Notes: a model not told the origin generated them from the letters alone. A stretch of 62,856 nt of DNA from an uncultured bacterium (GCA_902761735.1 CACWLL010000006.1:258681-321536); one strand, 5' to 3'. Counted from the stretch's first letter, positions 27,861 through 37,301 are shown. Made by a program: numbers and translations.

Positions 27861-28895
27861 TTATATCTCCGCCATTTCTTTTTTTTGTATTCTTTCTTGT
27901 AAAATCTTTTCCCAATTATATGCACTTGTTATGCTGTCTCGAAGTGTTTTTTCCGGACTCCAACCCATAACGGATTTTGCTTTATTATTGGCTGCAATTA
28001 GCAATGCCGGATCGCCGGCTCTTCGCGGATGAATTTCTATAGGAACAGATTTGCCAACAACATCTTCGCAAGTTTTAAATACTTCTTTTACGCTGTTGCC
28101 TTCCGTTGTGCCAAGGTTAAAGAAATTTGTTTCTCCTCCGTTATTCAAATATTTTATTGCTAAAACGTGAGCATTTGCCAAATCTTCAACATTTATATAA
28201 TCTCTTATACACGTTCCGTCTTTTGTATCATAATCATCCCCAAAAAGTGTGAAAGTTTTTCCGTCGCTAAAAGTTGATTTTAAAATATTTGGAATCAAGT
28301 GAGTTTCAGGATTATGCCATTCCCCGACTCTTGCCTGATAGTCTGCACCTGCTACATTAAAATATCTTAAACGAACAGATTTTAATCCGTATGCTTTATC
28401 ATAATCGTCCATAATATTTTCAATCATTAATTTTGTTTTTCCGTATGGATTTACCGGAATTTGAGGATGCTTTTCATCGATAGGTGCATAAACAGGATTT
28501 CCGTATGTTGCCGCCGTGCTTGAAAAAACAATATTTTTAACATTATTTTCAAGCATTGCATTTAAAAGATTCAACGTTCCATACACGTTATTATAGTAAT
28601 ATTTTTGAGGTTCTTTTACGGATTCCGCCACCTGAGAATATGCCGCAAAGTGCACAACCGAATCAATATTATGTCTTTTAAACACATCCGATATTTCAGA
28701 TAAATTTTGTAAATTCCCTTGTATAAAATCTACAACGGAGCCTTTTGCCTGAATGCTTTGCAGAGTTTTAACAGTTTCAATATGTCCGATTTCCAAACTG
28801 TCAAACATAACCACATCATATCCTGAATTTATAAGTGCTATAACGCAGTGACTGCCAATATATCCGGCTCCTCCGGTTACTAATATTTTACCCAT
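27861..28895 (-). CDS. galE: UDP-glucose 4-epimerase
   Basis: 344 aa short-chain dehydrogenase-type epimerase. NAD-binding GGAGYIGSH at residues 8-16, catalytic FSSTAATYG and YGKTK (Tyr-x-x-x-Lys), and GDDYDTKDGTCIRDYINVEDLANAH typical of GalE. It interconverts UDP-glucose and UDP-galactose, supplying the substrate for the upstream Glf mutase. Start overlaps glf by 8 nt. Confidence 0.96.
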   Translation of the reverse strand: MGKILVTGGAGYIGSHCVIALINSGYDVVMFDSLEIGHIETVKTLQSIQAKGSVVDFIQGNLQNLSEISDVFKRHNIDSVVHFAAYSQVAESVKEPQKYYYNNVYGTLNLLNAMLENNVKNIVFSSTAATYGNPVYAPIDEKHPQIPVNPYGKTKLMIENIMDDYDKAYGLKSVRLRYFNVAGADYQARVGEWHNPETHLIPNILKSTFSDGKTFTLFGDDYDTKDGTCIRDYINVEDLANAHVLAIKYLNNGGETNFFNLGTTEGNSVKEVFKTCEDVVGKSVPIEIHPRRAGDPALLIAANNKAKSVMGWSPEKTLRDSITSAYNWEKILQERIQKKEMAEI

Positions 28896-30009
28896 TTGTT
28901 TTTTCCTTTATGTGTTCAAATAATTCTATTGCTCTTAATATTGCTTTATCCATATCATAATATTTGTAATCGCCCAATCTGCCTAAGAAATAAACTTTTT
29001 CCAATCTTTTTCCGTCTTCAAAATATTTGCGATAAAGTTCGTCGTTTTCTTCTGTCGGAATAGGGTAATATCTTTCATTTTTACCCAACTCAAAAAATTC
29101 GGAATATTCTTTAGCGATTACGGTTTTATCGGTTTGGTCATCCAAGTAATATTTATATTCATGAATCCTTGTAAAATCATAATTGCAAGGATAATTTACA
29201 CAAGCGGCACTCTGATAATACGGTTTGTTGTAAGTTTCAAATTTGAAATTTACGCTTCTATAAGGGAGCGGACCGTATTTGTATTCAAAAAATTCATCAA
29301 TAGGACCGGTATAGAATATTCTATCAAAATCATCAGGGTTTATGTCCTTATATTCCGTATTTAGTTTAACCTTAATGTTTTTGCAGTCTAATATTCTTTC
29401 AACAACTTTGGTATATCCTTCAAGAGGAATCCCCTGAAATCTGTCTTGAAAATATCGATTATCTTTACTCAAATATACCGGCACTCTTGCAGTAACCGCA
29501 CCATCAACCTCTTTTGGAGATACTCCCCATTGTTTTGTCGTGTAGTACAAAAAGATTTTTTCATAAACGTAATTTGCAAGAAATTTTAAATCGTCATCAT
29601 CTTGTTTTTGAAATTCTAATATAGGAACTTTGGTATTTATTGCAAATACATCGAGTAGTTTTTCTTCAAGTTTTGTTGCAAAACTGTTAGGAAAGACGTC
29701 ATATAGTGTATTTAAGTTAAAAGGAATATGGGTTTCTATACCGTCTAAAATTCCTATAACTTTGTGCATATATGTATTAAAATCGGTAAATTTTCTGATA
29801 TAATTCCAAACTTTTTCGGATTTGGTGTGGAAAATATGGGAGCCGTATTTATGAATCATTATACCGTTTTCATCTCGATAATCATAACAATTTCCTGCAA
29901 TATGGTCTTTTTTATCGATTACAAGAACTTCTTCTCCCAATTCTTCTGCAAGTAAATTTGCCATTACCGCACCGGAGAACCCTGCCCCAACTACTAAATT
30001 CTTTGTCAT
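28888..30009 (-). CDS. glf: UDP-galactopyranose mutase
   Basis: 373 aa flavoprotein that contracts UDP-galactopyranose to UDP-galactofuranose. FAD motif VVGAGFSGAVMANLLAE at the N terminus, then DKKDHIAGNCYDYRDENGIMIHKYGSHIFHT, the Glf signature; KQWGVSPKEVDG and the C-terminal YKYYDMDKAI are also family-typical. ATG with GGAGAG 8 nt upstream. First gene of glf-galE-ABC exporter, indicating galactofuranose in a surface glycan. Confidence 0.96.
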   Translation of the reverse strand: MTKNLVVGAGFSGAVMANLLAEELGEEVLVIDKKDHIAGNCYDYRDENGIMIHKYGSHIFHTKSEKVWNYIRKFTDFNTYMHKVIGILDGIETHIPFNLNTLYDVFPNSFATKLEEKLLDVFAINTKVPILEFQKQDDDDLKFLANYVYEKIFLYYTTKQWGVSPKEVDGAVTARVPVYLSKDNRYFQDRFQGIPLEGYTKVVERILDCKNIKVKLNTEYKDINPDDFDRIFYTGPIDEFFEYKYGPLPYRSVNFKFETYNKPYYQSAACVNYPCNYDFTRIHEYKYYLDDQTDKTVIAKEYSEFFELGKNERYYPIPTEENDELYRKYFEDGKRLEKVYFLGRLGDYKYYDMDKAILRAIELFEHIKEKTNG

Positions 30010-30112
30010 TTAAACTCTCCATTGTTTTAATACATATCTTTTCCAAAATCATAACATAAATACATACAATTTTATATAATTTGTTATTTTTTGTTATATT
30101 AGTTTTCAAATT

Positions 30113-30910
30113 TTATCTGCCAAGTTGATTAGCTTTTATTGCCGTCTGCTCAATGACATCGTTAAATAATTTTTTTGAATTCTCATCATTCATTACGGAA
30201 ATGCCGACAAATGTGCAGCCTCCTTTTGTTGCTACATTGTCAATCAGTGTTTGAACAGGAATTTCTCCTCTGTTAAATATCATTTTAGCGGACCCTAATG
30301 CTGTTTGTGTGGCTAACATTAATGATTTATCATAATCTAATCCCAAATTTTCTCCTGCTCTTGCCATATCTTCAATTACCTTATAGAAAAAAGCGGGACC
30401 TGAGCCTGAAATTGCAGTTACAATATCCATTTGTTCTTCTTGTACTTCTACAACTTTACCGACTTGTGTGAGAATTGAGGATACGAAACTTATATCTTCA
30501 TCAAAAGCATATGTACCCTTACATATTCCAAACATTCCCTCTTTAATAAGGGCAGGTGTGTTTGGCATAATTCTTACTACACGATGTCTGCCAAGAATAT
30601 TTTCTATTTTTCCCGTACTCACACCGGCAGCAATAGAAACAATTAGTTTGTCTTCTGTTAATTCGGATTTAATTTCTTCCAAAATATCAGTAACCTGATT
30701 TGGTTTAACGGCAATAAAAATGACATCGTTTTCAATGACTAAAGCTTTATTATCCGTCCATACCGGAATTTTGAGTCTGCTTTGAGCATCTTGTGCTATG
30801 TCAGTATTTATTTCTGCTCCGATAATTTTGCCATCATAAGAATCCGATATTCCCTTAATAATGGCACTTGCCATTTTGCCGCAACCAATAAAACCCAATC
30901 TTTTCTTCAT
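30113..30910 (-). CDS. proC: Pyrroline-5-carboxylate reductase
   Basis: 265 aa. NAD(P)-binding LGFIGCGKMASAIIKG at the N terminus, VRIMPNTPALIKEG, AISGSGPAFFYKVIEDMARAGENLG and the C-terminal VATKGGCTFVGI (family: sPGGtT). Last step of proline synthesis. ATG at 30910 is chosen because GGAG lies 11 nt ahead; a GTG at 30922 would touch the RBS. Divergent from rpmH. Confidence 0.95.
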   Translation of the reverse strand: MKKRLGFIGCGKMASAIIKGISDSYDGKIIGAEINTDIAQDAQSRLKIPVWTDNKALVIENDVIFIAVKPNQVTDILEEIKSELTEDKLIVSIAAGVSTGKIENILGRHRVVRIMPNTPALIKEGMFGICKGTYAFDEDISFVSSILTQVGKVVEVQEEQMDIVTAISGSGPAFFYKVIEDMARAGENLGLDYDKSLMLATQTALGSAKMIFNRGEIPVQTLIDNVATKGGCTFVGISVMNDENSKKLFNDVIEQTAIKANQLGR

Positions 30911-30936
30911 TATGTTAAGCACTCCTTAATTATTTG

Positions 30937-30965
30937 TTGACTATTTTCTTTTTTTAATTTACATT
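30937..30965 (+). promoter_or_regulatory. Promoter of rpmH
   Basis: TTGACT and TACATT separated by 17 nt, about 40 nt before the rpmH start; AAGGAA acts as RBS. Confidence 0.6.
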
Positions 30966-31005
30966 TGAATTATACGACAAATAAAGTTAAAAGGAAATTG
31001 GAAAA

Positions 31006-31158
31006 ATGAGACGTACACTAGAAGGAACAAAAATTAAAAGACAACACGTGAGCGGTTTCCGTGCCAGAATGGCAACCCCGGGCGGCAGAGAAGTTATAAA
31101 CAGACGTCGTGCAAAAGGTCGTCATACCCTTGGTATAGTTGCTAAAAAACGTGCATAA
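31006..31158 (+). CDS. rpmH: 50S ribosomal protein L34
   Basis: 50 aa: [43 protein letters not shown], the standard L34 pattern apart from a slightly longer N terminus (family usually begins MKRTYQPS..RKR). Structural protein of the large ribosomal subunit. Classic rpmH-rnpA order. A strong terminator separates it from rnpA, which has its own promoter. Confidence 0.97.
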   Translation: MRRTLEGTKIKRQHVSGFRARMATPGGREVINRRRAKGRHTLGIVAKKRA

Positions 31159-31178
31159 TTATTAACTATAAATAGTAT

Positions 31179-31218
31179 CTAAAAGAAACTTTTTACGTGT
31201 GTAAAAAGTTTCTTTTAG
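31179..31218 (+). terminator. rpmH terminator, 18-bp perfect hairpin
   Basis: CTAAAAGAAACTTTTTAC and its exact complement flank a GTGT loop. It lies between rpmH and rnpA, so rnpA depends on the promoter at 31227-31255. Confidence 0.8.
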
Positions 31219-31226
31219 CTTAAAAA

Positions 31227-31255
31227 TTGCAAGAAAAATGTTTGTTTGATATAAT
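31227..31255 (+). promoter_or_regulatory. Leaderless promoter of rnpA
   Basis: TTGCAA, 17-nt spacer, TATAAT, then 6 nt to the ATG at 31262. No Shine-Dalgarno exists, so the mRNA likely starts at the A of ATG. Confidence 0.65.
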
Positions 31256-31261
31256 TTAACT

Positions 31262-31618
31262 ATGTTACCGAAGGAATACAGATTAAAGAGCAAAGCCGCT
31301 TTTAGTGCAACATATCGTATAAAAAATTCTTTTTATAAAGATGGGATAGTTTTATATGCGGGGAAACCTAAAACTGATTTTGAAACAACAACTCGTGTCG
31401 GTTTTGTGGTCAGTAAAAAAACTCATAAACGAGCTGTCAAAAGAAACCGACTAAAAAGACTTATGAGAGAGAGTTATCGTTTAATGCTTAAAAGTGGTGA
31501 GGTTGGGGCTGCACAAAGTTATATGTCACTAATTTTTGTCGGATATGAAAAAGCTGTCGGAAAATCATTTGACGAAATTCAAAACAGCATTAAAGATTTA
31601 GTAAAGAGGTTAAAATAA
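31262..31618 (+). CDS. rnpA: Ribonuclease P protein component
   Basis: 118 aa. LPKEYRLKSKAAFSATYR, TRVGFVVSKKTHKRAVKRNRLKRLMRESYR contain the RNase P protein signature (KK..KAV.RNr.KR..RE..R). It binds the RNase P RNA and helps 5' processing of tRNA precursors. Transcribed from its own leaderless promoter; its TAATG overlap couples it to the next gene. Confidence 0.95.
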   Translation: MLPKEYRLKSKAAFSATYRIKNSFYKDGIVLYAGKPKTDFETTTRVGFVVSKKTHKRAVKRNRLKRLMRESYRLMLKSGEVGAAQSYMSLIFVGYEKAVGKSFDEIQNSIKDLVKRLK

Positions 31619-32139
31619 TGCTTGAAGGTGCTTTTGTTGAAACGCTAATGATGCATCCGAATACTCGTCCGTATCCTCAGATGCCGCAGGAAACGTCAGG
31701 TGTATATTTGTCATCAAAAACTTATATCCGATATGCACTAAGAGAATCTGATTACCCGACATTGATAATAGTTGACCCTATATATGACGGAGATAGAGAT
31801 GTAATAAAGCCCGGCTATTATGAGTTGGCTCTTTCTGACGAACATGATTTTTTAATTTTGATTCAAAGTAAAGAAGCGGTTGCTGTGATTCCGGTATTTA
31901 AAGTAGAAGAAGATGCAAAAGAACCTCAAAGATTAAATGATAAAAAGTATAAAAAAGAATTAAAAAAAGAAGCAAAAGAACGTGAAGATACCAATAAAAA
32001 GAGAGCAAAAGTCGGTATGCCGCCTGACGAACCGAAAGTGTATATGGAAGCAACAATTGAATATAATCCTAACGGAGATTATTATTTAATAAAATACGAG
32101 CGAGGAACAATAAAAGCTTGGGGTGCAATTAAAAAATAA
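31618..32139 (+). CDS. Conserved hypothetical protein coupled to rnpA
   Basis: 173 aa, family not recognised. N-terminal half (YPTLIIVDPIYDGDRDVIKPGYYELALSDEHDFLILIQSKEAVAVIPVFKVEED) looks like a small beta domain; a highly charged Lys/Glu helix follows (residues about 105-140), then a short strand region YMEATIEYNPNGDYYLIKYERG. No signal or membrane segment. Its ATG overlaps the rnpA stop (TAATG). It occupies the place where yidD often lies, but shows no YidD motif. Confidence 0.8.
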   Translation: MLEGAFVETLMMHPNTRPYPQMPQETSGVYLSSKTYIRYALRESDYPTLIIVDPIYDGDRDVIKPGYYELALSDEHDFLILIQSKEAVAVIPVFKVEEDAKEPQRLNDKKYKKELKKEAKEREDTNKKRAKVGMPPDEPKVYMEATIEYNPNGDYYLIKYERGTIKAWGAIKK

Positions 32140-32230
32140 TTTGCAAAATTGGATATTAAATTTTACAAAATTAATAAAGGGGTTGATTTTATATTTTCAG
32201 CATACAATAATATGATTGTTGAGAGGAAAT

Positions 32231-32326
32231 CTTGGCGTGAACAAAAATAACGCGGGATACTCTGCCGACGAGAACGATTAAGTATCGTTCTCGGAGAGGT
32301 AAGTCTGGGGACCGGACTGCGGCAAG
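32231..32326 (+). ncRNA. Structured RNA element, copy 2, upstream of initiator tRNA
   Basis: The 43-nt core at 32259-32301 matches copy 1 (minus strand, 82-40). Here the stem is a perfect 10 bp (CGAGAACGAT/ATCGTTCTCG) with the same TAAGT loop, so two pairs are changed compensatorily compared with copy 1 (G-C to A-T and A-T to C-G). CTCT/AGAG pairs close it; a 7-bp hairpin AGTCTGG/CCGGACT follows, and CTTGGCG may pair with CGGCAAG as the outer stem with one mismatch. Just 5' of the core, AATAACGCGGGAT (32246-32258) repeats the 5' end of the tRNA at 32347-32359. A TTGATT/TACAAT promoter-like pair lies at 32183-32208, with a suboptimal spacer. Confidence 0.6.
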
Positions 32327-32351
32327 TAAATCGCAAATGACAATTTAATAA

Positions 32352-32428
<77 letters not shown>

Positions 32429-32435
32429 TTTAGTA

Positions 32436-32460
32436 AAGACTACGAAAGTAGTCTTTTTTT
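32436..32460 (+). terminator. tRNA terminator
   Basis: AAGACTAC-GAAA-GTAGTCTT hairpin followed by a T tract, 7 nt after the tRNA CCA. Confidence 0.92.
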
Positions 32461-32556
32461 GTAGGTCGCTTGGATTTTCACCGAGGTTCACCCTCGCACA
32501 ATGTGCTCGGGATACTAGCTCACAAGGCTCACTTCGTGTCGCCAGTTCGTTTTGTA

Positions 32557-32574
32557 AAATCCAGCTCCCGCAAC
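32557..32574 (+). repeat. Copy of tRNA-fMet 3' end (possible att remnant)
   Basis: An exact 18-nt repeat of the tRNA 3' portion at 32409-32426 (AAATCCAGCTCCCGCAAC), 148 nt downstream. Duplicated tRNA 3' ends mark attachment sites of integrative elements; the 130 nt between the copies hold only small hairpins (for example CGAGG-TTCAC-CCTCG) and no gene. Confidence 0.7.
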
Positions 32575-32631
32575 TATTTTACCGGAAGTATCAAACCCTA
32601 CAAACTTACCGTTTTGTTGCATAATTATTTT

Positions 32632-33507
32632 TTATTTAAATTTTAACCTTATTCCAAGGATAGTAATAACTTTGTGATATCCTATTTTTTTAATAGAAAA
32701 TATTCTTTCTAAAAATCCGTTATATTTGAATATTCTCTTTTTATATAATTTGTCTTTCCATTTTTCTAAGAATTTAGCACGATTTTTGTCAATTATTGCA
32801 GAAGCTTTTTCATTATAAGTTTTACTATGGAAGTGATATATCTGTGCTTTAGGTTGACATACAACTTTTTTGCCCAAAATATATTTTATTTGAAAGCATA
32901 AATCTGTATCCTCATAATATGCAGGAACAAACCTTTCATCAAAACCGCCCAGTTTATCCCAATCTTCTTTAGAAAACATTATTCCGCAGCCTGAGCAATA
33001 ATCTGCATCATATAATTCAGAGGTATCAATCTGTTCTTGTCCGGCATAATTACATTCCGATGAACCATTAATATATACCGTTCCGCCAACTTCTTGTATA
33101 GTTTCATCTTCATTTAGCATCATTGCTCCAACAACACCTATTTGTCGATTATTGTTAATGGTGTTATAAAGGTAATCTAAAAATCCTTGTTTCGCTATCA
33201 TATCATTATTCATCAGAAAAATATATGATCCTTTTGCATGTTGTACCGCATTCTTGACATTCAAGAGAAATCCCATATTTTCAGGTGTTTTTATCAACCT
33301 GACATTATTATAATATTTTTCAAGGTTTAATGTTTCATCAGTTGAACCATCGTCTGCTACAATAATTTCATAACCCGTTTTTAATTCAGCATTATTAATT
33401 GAATCAATACAATTTTTAGTTAGTTCGAAATTATTATAGACAGGTATCACTATAGAAATTTGCGGCATTGATGCTTTTTCAAGTTCATTATAGACATCTT
33501 CTTTCAT
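32632..33507 (-). CDS. Glycosyltransferase family 2
   Basis: 291 aa GT-A enzyme. ISIVIPVYNNFELTKNCIDSI, IIVADDGSTDETLNLEKYY, and FLMNNDMIAKQGFLDYL (DxD-like NND) are followed by GCGIMFSKEDWDKLGGFDERFVPAYYEDTDLCFQIK with the typical ED motif. It transfers a nucleotide sugar, probably in surface polysaccharide synthesis. No membrane helix. RBS GGAGAT 9 nt before ATG. It stands alone downstream of the tRNA remnant. Confidence 0.92.
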   Translation of the reverse strand: MKEDVYNELEKASMPQISIVIPVYNNFELTKNCIDSINNAELKTGYEIIVADDGSTDETLNLEKYYNNVRLIKTPENMGFLLNVKNAVQHAKGSYIFLMNNDMIAKQGFLDYLYNTINNNRQIGVVGAMMLNEDETIQEVGGTVYINGSSECNYAGQEQIDTSELYDADYCSGCGIMFSKEDWDKLGGFDERFVPAYYEDTDLCFQIKYILGKKVVCQPKAQIYHFHSKTYNEKASAIIDKNRAKFLEKWKDKLYKKRIFKYNGFLERIFSIKKIGYHKVITILGIRLKFK

Positions 33508-33863
33508 GGAATTTTATCTCCTGCAAAATTATTGACAAATTTTATGTATATATTGGTAGTATTATTACCCTTTTCAAGACAAATTTTGTTTAAATACGTT
33601 ATTTCTAATTCCCCGTGGGCAGAAGGTTTTAACTTTTTGTATATTCAACAGCAGAATAATAAAAACTTTTGATTTTACCCAAATTACATCTTTAATTTTT
33701 TGTTTTTCAAATTCAAGCGGTGTAACAACCCCCTTTACGTTGAAATTATAGTACAAAATTGTAATGTTGTAAAATTATAACTTTTATAACATTTTTTTGC
33801 CTGAAAATTTTATCATATTTATAATAATGTGCTACAATAATATCTGTTAACGGGGTATTTTTT
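33508..33863. other. Intergenic region, no convincing gene
   Basis: 356 bp between divergent genes. On the minus strand TTACAA and TATAAT with a 16-nt spacer (about 33742-33770), followed by AAAGGGGG, form a plausible promoter and leader for the glycosyltransferase. A 60-codon ORF (33756-33574, minus) has little support. The plus side holds AT-rich promoter sequence for the cation transporter. Confidence 0.5.
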
Positions 33864-34769
33864 ATGTATTCGGATGAAAAGAAAAAGTTTGCGGCTGAGC
33901 TATCAATAATATCAAATATAGTATTAACATTAATGAAGTTAATTGTCGGGTTTATATCCGGTAGCATGAGCATAATTTCTGAGGCAATTCATTCATTCAG
34001 TGATTTTTTTGCATCAATTTTAACTTATTTTTCTGTGATGAAATCTTCTCAGCCGGCTGATGATGACCACCCGTACGGGCATGGAAAATATGAGGATATG
34101 GCAGGCTTTATTGAGGGCTTGCTGATTGTTTTTGCCGCAATTTTCATAATTTATAAATCAGTAAAAACTATTATATTTAAAGTTCCAATTGTCCCGGAAA
34201 ATGATTTGGGTATTACGGTTATGTTTATATCTGTAATAATGAATATTTTTGTAAGCTCACAACTTTTTAAAGCGGCTAAAGAATCAAATTCGGTATCATT
34301 ATATGCTGATGGCGAACATTTGAGGACTGATGTATATTCATCTTTAGGTGTATTAATCGGTTTGATATTAATAAAAATTACGGGACATGGGATACTTGAC
34401 CCCATTATTGCAATTGTTGTTGCTGTATTTATATATAGAGCTGGATATTCAATTTCAAAAAAATCTTTCAGACGTCTGATGGATTATTCATTACCTGATG
34501 AAGATATTGAAAATATAGCGCAAATAATAACAGAGTATCCTTCTTCCGCAAAGTTAAAAGCTAATAGCATAAAAGCTCGCCAAACAGGGCCTTCAACGGA
34601 TATTGATTTAATACTTCAATTCCCTGGAGAAACTCCTATTTGTGAATGCCATAAGGTATGTGATGAAATTGAGCGGCGAATACAGGATATTTATAAAAAC
34701 AGTTCAATATCAATACACTCCGAACCGATTTGCTATAACAATAATTGTAACAACTATTGTAATAAGTAA
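33864..34769 (+). CDS. Cation diffusion facilitator transporter (CDF)
   Basis: 301 aa with five to six membrane helices. The metal-site motif in helix 2 is SEAIHSFSDFFAS and the following loop reads DDDHPYGHGKYEDMAGF, both CDF hallmarks; the second site is in DGEHLRTDVYSSLGV. The C-terminal cytosolic domain (residues about 205-290) has CHKVCDEIERRIQ and a His/Cys-rich tail with PICYNNNCNN. Exports divalent metals (Zn, Mn, Co or Fe; not determinable). Weak RBS. Confidence 0.93.
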   Translation: MYSDEKKKFAAELSIISNIVLTLMKLIVGFISGSMSIISEAIHSFSDFFASILTYFSVMKSSQPADDDHPYGHGKYEDMAGFIEGLLIVFAAIFIIYKSVKTIIFKVPIVPENDLGITVMFISVIMNIFVSSQLFKAAKESNSVSLYADGEHLRTDVYSSLGVLIGLILIKITGHGILDPIIAIVVAVFIYRAGYSISKKSFRRLMDYSLPDEDIENIAQIITEYPSSAKLKANSIKARQTGPSTDIDLILQFPGETPICECHKVCDEIERRIQDIYKNSSISIHSEPICYNNNCNNYCNK

Positions 34770-34836
34770 AAATTTCATATCTTAGTAATAAAATTATCGG
34801 GTTATATTGTTCGTGTAGGTTTATTTTCTTAAAGAA

Positions 34837-34864
34837 TTGACCCAATCCAAAAAAATTGTAAAAT
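34837..34864 (+). promoter_or_regulatory. Leaderless promoter of the GH35 gene
   Basis: TTGACC, 16-nt spacer, TAAAAT, then 6 nt to the ATG at 34871; no Shine-Dalgarno. Confidence 0.65.
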
Positions 34865-34870
34865 AAGAAT

Positions 34871-37288
34871 ATGAATGTTACATACGACAAATATTCCCTG
34901 ATGGTTGACGGAAGTCGGGTATTTATTAAGAGCGGAGCTTTCCATTATTTCAGAACTCCCGGTGAGAAAATGGCTCGGGACAGATTTTATAAAATGAAAG
35001 CCGGCGGATATAATACCGTAGATATTTATTTTAATTGGAATTACCACAGTCCAAAGCTCGGAGAGTATGATTTTAGCGGAATAAAGGACGTAAGGAAAGT
35101 TTTGCAAGCGGCAAAAGATGCGGGATTATTTATTATTGCACGTCCGGGACCGTTTATTAATGCTGAAGTTAATGCCGGCGGATTGCCGTTTTGGCTTTTA
35201 AAAATGGAGGATGTTATCCCTCGAAACAGGATTGGTACGGAGTATAAATATTCCCCAAAATATATGGAATATATTTCTGAATGGTATGACCAAATAATTC
35301 CTATAATAAACGAATTTGACAATGTAATTCTTTTCCAAATTGAAAACGAATATGCAACAGATACTATGGAAGAGGATTATATGAAAGAGCTGTATAAAAT
35401 GGCTCGGGACCGAGGGATAACTTGTCCTATATTCCATAATGATGCGTATTTTGCGGGTTTATGGGCAGATTGTGTAGATATTTATGCTTTAGATTTATAT
35501 CCGTACATTAATCCGAATCAAAATTGGAGGCAGGATAATTTTTGTTTTGATACTTTAGATAATGTAGAAGATATTTTTCGCTCCGCCAAAGAATCTTCTC
35601 CGCCATTTATTGCGGAAATGCAATCAGGTTGGTTTGATAAGTGGGATGGCTCAGGATATAAGCATATAAGAGAAGCATTAGGTGATGAACATATTAATAT
35701 AATGACCAAAACAGCACTATCTCAGGGTGTTACTATTTTTAATCATTATATGACCGTTGGCGGTACGAATTGGGATGATTTAGCTTGTGATGAAGTTTAT
35801 ACGAGTTATGAGTTTACGGCACCTATTGATGAATTTGGAGTTCCGCAGAGTAATTTCTACAAAGCAAAAGAAATTAATTATTTTATAGATTCTTTTGATT
35901 TTACTTGTACAGAGCCTAAGGATTTTGAATTTTATCAGGAAAATATATATTCAAAGCTTAGACAAGATAATATTAATCATTGTGACTGGTTGTTTTTGAG
36001 AAATCTTAATTCAGAAGAAACCAATGTTGCTCTTCCAAATGGTAAAGTTGTAAAAATCAGACCGTATGATATGAAGATTTGTCCGATAGATTTGGATTTA
36101 TACGGATGTAAAATTGAGTTTTCCGATATAGAAATTTTTGCAAGAATAAAAAATGAAGCGGAAGAAGCAATTTTCCTTATTTCAGATAAAAAAGCAAAAA
36201 TGTACTTAGATGGCGGTACAATAATTTCCGGTGAGCAGAAGGATTTTAACAATTATATTTTTGAACGTAACGGGAAAAAGACACAATTTATATTTTTAAC
36301 AAAAGCTCTTGCCGATAAAAGCTGGTTTATGGGTGACAGAATTATTTTTAATGCTGATTATGTTCTTCCTAACGGTGCAGTTGCAGTTGATAAAAATACC
36401 GAAATAGCATATTTTGATTTGAAGTACAAATTCGGTAAAAAGAACTGTATTGTTGATGCGTTTTCAAATAGTGTTGAAACCAAGAATTTGCATATATCTG
36501 ATGTGGAATTTTGTTCTCCGGAAATAGATAATGATTATAATTATTCGGGATGGAAAAAAATTGGCGAAAAAACAGATGCGTTTTCTTGTGATATCTATGA
36601 TGAATTTATATGGTATAAGAGTAAAATTCCAAACAATATATCGGAAATCACGCTGAGTGCAAGACATCTTTTTGCTGTATACATAAATGGTAAAGAAGTT
36701 ATAAATCGGAACAGTTATAAACTTGAAAAATTGCAAGAAGTGCCTGAAACGATTTCTGTTCCTCTAAATAAAAAAATACTTTCAAAATCAGAAAATGAGC
36801 TTACTATACTTGTACAAAATTTGGGTTTTGATAAAGGTTTTTCGGGAGATACGAACAGCCCAAGGGGGCTTGTATCTTTTGAAACAAGTCCTCAAATACC
36901 GGTTGAATTTTATGTGAGAGATAAATTATCTATTGAGCATACCCAAAAGTATGAAAGTGAGAGTCCTTATCTTGCAAAAATATCAGCTGAATTTGATGTT
37001 GATATGCGCGAAGATGTTTTTTTTGCAAAATATGTTTCCTTTGAAAATTTTCGCTGCAGAAGAGCAACCATATATTTGAACGGGGTTAAAATCGGTCGCT
37101 ATATAAAGAGGCGTAACGTTCAGGAAAAATTTTACCTGATAAACGAATTTTTAAAACCGCATAATAAATTGGATATTGTTGTATGGGAAAAAGAGCGGAA
37201 TATAAAATCAAATTGGGACTTTAAATCTGATTTAAAAAATGTTATAATATTATTAGGTACATATAAAAAATGTCAGTTATTTAAATAA
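34871..37288 (+). CDS. Beta-galactosidase, GH35
   Basis: 805 aa. N-terminal TIM barrel with IKSGAFHYFRTPGEKMARDRFYKMKAGGYNTVDIYFNWNYHSP and IARPGPFINAEVNAGGLPFWLL, the GH35 signature. The acid/base Glu is in FQIENEYATD (residue about 157) and the nucleophile Glu in AEMQSGWFDKW (about 249). C-terminal beta-sandwich domains resemble GH35 jelly-rolls. No signal peptide, so it may act in the cytoplasm on imported galactosides. Shares no operon with glf/galE but fits galactose metabolism. Confidence 0.93.
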   Translation: MNVTYDKYSLMVDGSRVFIKSGAFHYFRTPGEKMARDRFYKMKAGGYNTVDIYFNWNYHSPKLGEYDFSGIKDVRKVLQAAKDAGLFIIARPGPFINAEVNAGGLPFWLLKMEDVIPRNRIGTEYKYSPKYMEYISEWYDQIIPIINEFDNVILFQIENEYATDTMEEDYMKELYKMARDRGITCPIFHNDAYFAGLWADCVDIYALDLYPYINPNQNWRQDNFCFDTLDNVEDIFRSAKESSPPFIAEMQSGWFDKWDGSGYKHIREALGDEHINIMTKTALSQGVTIFNHYMTVGGTNWDDLACDEVYTSYEFTAPIDEFGVPQSNFYKAKEINYFIDSFDFTCTEPKDFEFYQENIYSKLRQDNINHCDWLFLRNLNSEETNVALPNGKVVKIRPYDMKICPIDLDLYGCKIEFSDIEIFARIKNEAEEAIFLISDKKAKMYLDGGTIISGEQKDFNNYIFERNGKKTQFIFLTKALADKSWFMGDRIIFNADYVLPNGAVAVDKNTEIAYFDLKYKFGKKNCIVDAFSNSVETKNLHISDVEFCSPEIDNDYNYSGWKKIGEKTDAFSCDIYDEFIWYKSKIPNNISEITLSARHLFAVYINGKEVINRNSYKLEKLQEVPETISVPLNKKILSKSENELTILVQNLGFDKGFSGDTNSPRGLVSFETSPQIPVEFYVRDKLSIEHTQKYESESPYLAKISAEFDVDMREDVFFAKYVSFENFRCRRATIYLNGVKIGRYIKRRNVQEKFYLINEFLKPHNKLDIVVWEKERNIKSNWDFKSDLKNVIILLGTYKKCQLFK

Positions 37289-37301
37289 GAAAGGTTTCAT
37301 A

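Noticed and set aside
32231-32326. RNase P RNA, SRP RNA or SAM riboswitch
   Set aside because: GAGAGG and CGGCAA fragments recall these RNAs, but the universally conserved blocks (for example the RNase P CR-IV/V regions, the SRP GGAA-loop region, the SAM-I core) are missing.
33574-33756. Minus-strand 60-codon ORF in the intergenic region
   Set aside because: Low-complexity AT-driven translation, no recognisable domain; the GGGGG-containing stretch overlaps its own coding region, so it is more likely leader sequence.
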